From Acanthaster planci (lineage: Eukaryota; Echinodermata; Asteroidea; Valvatida; Acanthasteridae): 60,697 nucleotides of DNA. Shown one piece after another: positions 58,848 through 60,697 of the stretch (positions are counted from its first letter, which is position 1; each line of letters opens with the position of its first letter). The stretch spans positions 353,278 through 413,974 of the forward strand of contig NW_019091573.1 of NCBI RefSeq assembly GCF_001949145.1, written 5' to 3'. The notes beneath the pieces were generated by a model. That model was not told where the DNA came from. It searched no databases and worked only from the letters and a program-made list of their open reading frames with translations. The position numbers were made by a program, and so were the translations under genes.

Positions 58848-59610
58848 TTAGTCTGACCTTGTGAAGAGACACGGGGGGGGGTGTAGGATAGGTGGGAGCG
58901 CCCCGGCCCGACGGTGAAATACCACTACTCTTGTCATTTCTTTACTTAGCCGGTGAGGCGGGAAGCGGGCCCCGCGCGGACCCAGTCTTCTGGCGCTACA
59001 CAGCCGGCCGCCACCCGCTCCGGCGACAGCTTCAGGCGGGGAATTTGACTGGGGCGGTACATCTGTCAAAGGGTAATGCAGGTGTTCTAAGGCGAGCTCA
59101 GCAAGGACGGAAACCTCGCGCGGAGCAAAAGGGCAAAAGCTCGTTTGATTTTGATTTTCAGTATGAATACGGACCATCAAAGCGTGGCCTATCGATTCTA
59201 TTAGACCGTCGTGAGACATAGTTTTACCCTACTGATGAGAGGTCGCCGCCACGGCAATACTGCTCAGTACGAGAGGAACCGCAGATTCGGACCCCTGGTT
59301 CAGGCGCTCGGTCGAGAGGCCGGTGGTGCGAGGCCACCACCCGAGAGATTACGGCTGAACGCCTCTAAGTCGAAATCTCTGCCGGTGCGCGGCAACGCCG
59401 CCGGCGTCCTGCCCAAGGGTGGCCTGCGTCAGCGCCCACCCGCTCTTGACTTGGGGGGCCGGGAGCTCCGGTGGAAGCCGAGCCGCCGTCTCCAGAGGGA
59501 CGCCAGATCACCCACAGACGACTTGGGTATGGATCGGGGTGTTGTGACCAGTAGAGCAGCCGCTTCGCTGCGATCTGCCGAAACTAAACCTTTCGACCCG
59601 AGGGATTTGC
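58599..59610 (+). pseudogene. 28S rRNA 3' fragments, internally deleted
   Basis: Three collinear blocks of 28S. Block 1 is 58599-58693 (GGACCAGGGGAATCCGACTG). Block 2, after an ambiguous base at 58694, runs ~58695-59199 (GGTAGCCAAATGCCTC; AACCACAGCCAAGGGAACGG; GACCCTGTTGAGCTTGACT). Block 3 is ~59200-59610 (AGACCGTCGTGAGACA; CTCAGTACGAGAGGAACCGC; CGCCTCTAAGTCGAAATC). Between blocks 2 and 3 the stretch that normally encodes the peptidyl transferase centre is missing. 5.8S, both ITS and the first ~80% of 28S are absent. It cannot make a working large-subunit RNA. Confidence 0.85.
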
Positions 59611-60697
59611 CCGCGCCGCAGACGGGCCGATCCTGGCGGGCCGGGTCGGCGGACGGGCGGCTGCGGTGGGAGGAGGCTGCCGGGAGAGAGGCGGCGCCAC
59701 TTGTGTGGCGGCAGCGAGACGGGGGCGGCGGGGCGGGTTGTGGAGGGCCGGCCGGCCTGCGGCCTTCTGGCGGGCCGGACCCGAAGAGGAGGAGGAGACC
59801 GGGAGGACCGGTGGCGGAGAAGGAGCGGGCGCAGCCGGAGGAGGGCCCGCCGGGACTGACGGCGGATTGAACCGGCGCTCGCCCGGCGGCCCGGGATGAG
59901 CCGCTGGGACGCAAGTCTGAGGGGGCCGACCCGAACAGACTTGAAATCCAGGGTTGGCAGTGTACCCCGCAGGAGGGCTCTGGGGGAGTAGTGCCGGGGT
60001 GGTGAGTTGCCAAGTCGGTCTTAATGCCCTCGTGCGACGGGCTGTCGGGCGTCGCACCGGGGCCTCCGGCCCGGGGGCAGAGTCTCGCAGCGGGCGGCGC
60101 AGGTCCCGCCGTGGGTGCCAGACGGGCGGCGTTGCGTGGGCGCCCGCTGAAGATTTCTTCCTCGGAATTCGTGGTCCACGAAAGGTCAGATCTCCAGTTT
60201 CGACCCGACTCGGGTGCAAAAACCGACTCTTCCCCACCTGCGAACGCGTCGGCGAGGCACCCCGGCTCTCGAGAGCGTCTCTCGAAATCAATACAGCCTT
60301 ATATTGTCCATACGATACGGCCATTCCCACACAGTGGAGCCCAAGGCTCCGGAGCGATTCCCCCTGGGGTCTGGACAAGCCCAGCTCCGGAGCGGTGGGG
60401 ACTGGTGGTGCGGCGCGGCGAATTGCCGTCCTGGGGAAAGAAAAACCCACCGCAGCCGCACACCGTCCTCCTAAAGCCGTGCATTTCCGACACGCTTCCC
60501 CTGGCGAAAACGGCTCCATGCCGGCAGGGCGGATGATGCGGCACGGTGAATCGCCTTCATCGGAAAACTTGGTCCGAGAGGTTCGGATGTCTGGGTTTGC
60601 CCCGCGGAAAGCGGGCCGGGCGCCTCCGGCCTGCCGTCCATCGGCTCGCTGGCCCACCCAAGGCCTCTTAGAGGGCTTTGCCCCGGGACCAGTTGGG
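59611..60697 (+). repeat. rDNA intergenic spacer with second copies of repeats B and A
   Basis: GC-rich spacer follows the 28S end. Repeat B recurs at 60284-60396 and repeat A at 60472-60697, truncated by the window edge. The order along the window is A-B-(rRNA pieces)-B-A, so the spacer probably alternates A and B. Long open frames on both strands are composition artefacts. Confidence 0.65.

Noticed and set aside
57643-60657. Very long open frames (up to 357 codons) on both strands
   Set aside because: They lie in GC-rich rDNA spacer and 28S-like sequence where stop codons are rare; products are Pro/Arg/Gly-rich artefacts.

Overview
This is a gene-sparse, intron-rich, AT-rich animal genomic window. 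Every recognisable gene is split by GT-AG introns, mostly 0.3-3 kb long, and the exons fit together in phase. The gene set (CCDC180, OCIAD1, BCL10, NMRAL1, CFAP157), the many scattered ACATGTACATGT-type palindromes and the many short inverted-repeat elements suggest a marine invertebrate, most plausibly an invertebrate deuterostome (echinoderm, hemichordate or lancelet). A mollusc cannot be excluded from sequence reading alone, and I do not name a species.

Layout. 953-18054 (minus): the first 20 coding exons of CCDC180, a long coiled-coil cilium/sperm-associated protein; its 3' exons lie beyond the left edge. 18055-19060: a ~1 kb shared head-to-head promoter with an X-box-like site. 19061-20097 (plus): OCIAD1, two coding exons. 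24046-27935 (minus): a four-exon CARD protein that I identify as BCL10. 29801-33209 (minus): NMRAL1, a NAD(P)-binding NmrA-like protein, four coding exons. 36646-46157 (minus): CFAP157, eight coding exons. 49995-54465 (plus): an unrecognised five-exon gene. 56520-56866 (minus): a THAP zinc-finger exon whose two halves lie in different reading frames. 57175-60697: a GC-rich, rearranged rDNA segment joining a short 5' piece of 18S to 3' pieces of 28S, between duplicated spacer repeats.

Between and inside the genes is a dense set of non-autonomous elements: at least four families with two or more copies in the window, several single-copy foldback elements, tRNA-derived SINEs, tandem repeats and microsatellites. 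One MITE-like element ends about 16 bp from a CCDC180 splice acceptor.

Function. CCDC180 and CFAP157 are axoneme/sperm-associated. The unknown gene at 50-54 kb has RFX-like and NRF1-like sites just upstream of its start, which suggests but does not prove that it is also ciliary. BCL10 belongs to NF-kB signalling, NMRAL1 to redox sensing and OCIAD1 to mitochondria/endosomes. Exon coordinates were derived by hand from splice motifs, reading phase and remembered family sequences; no alignment was run.
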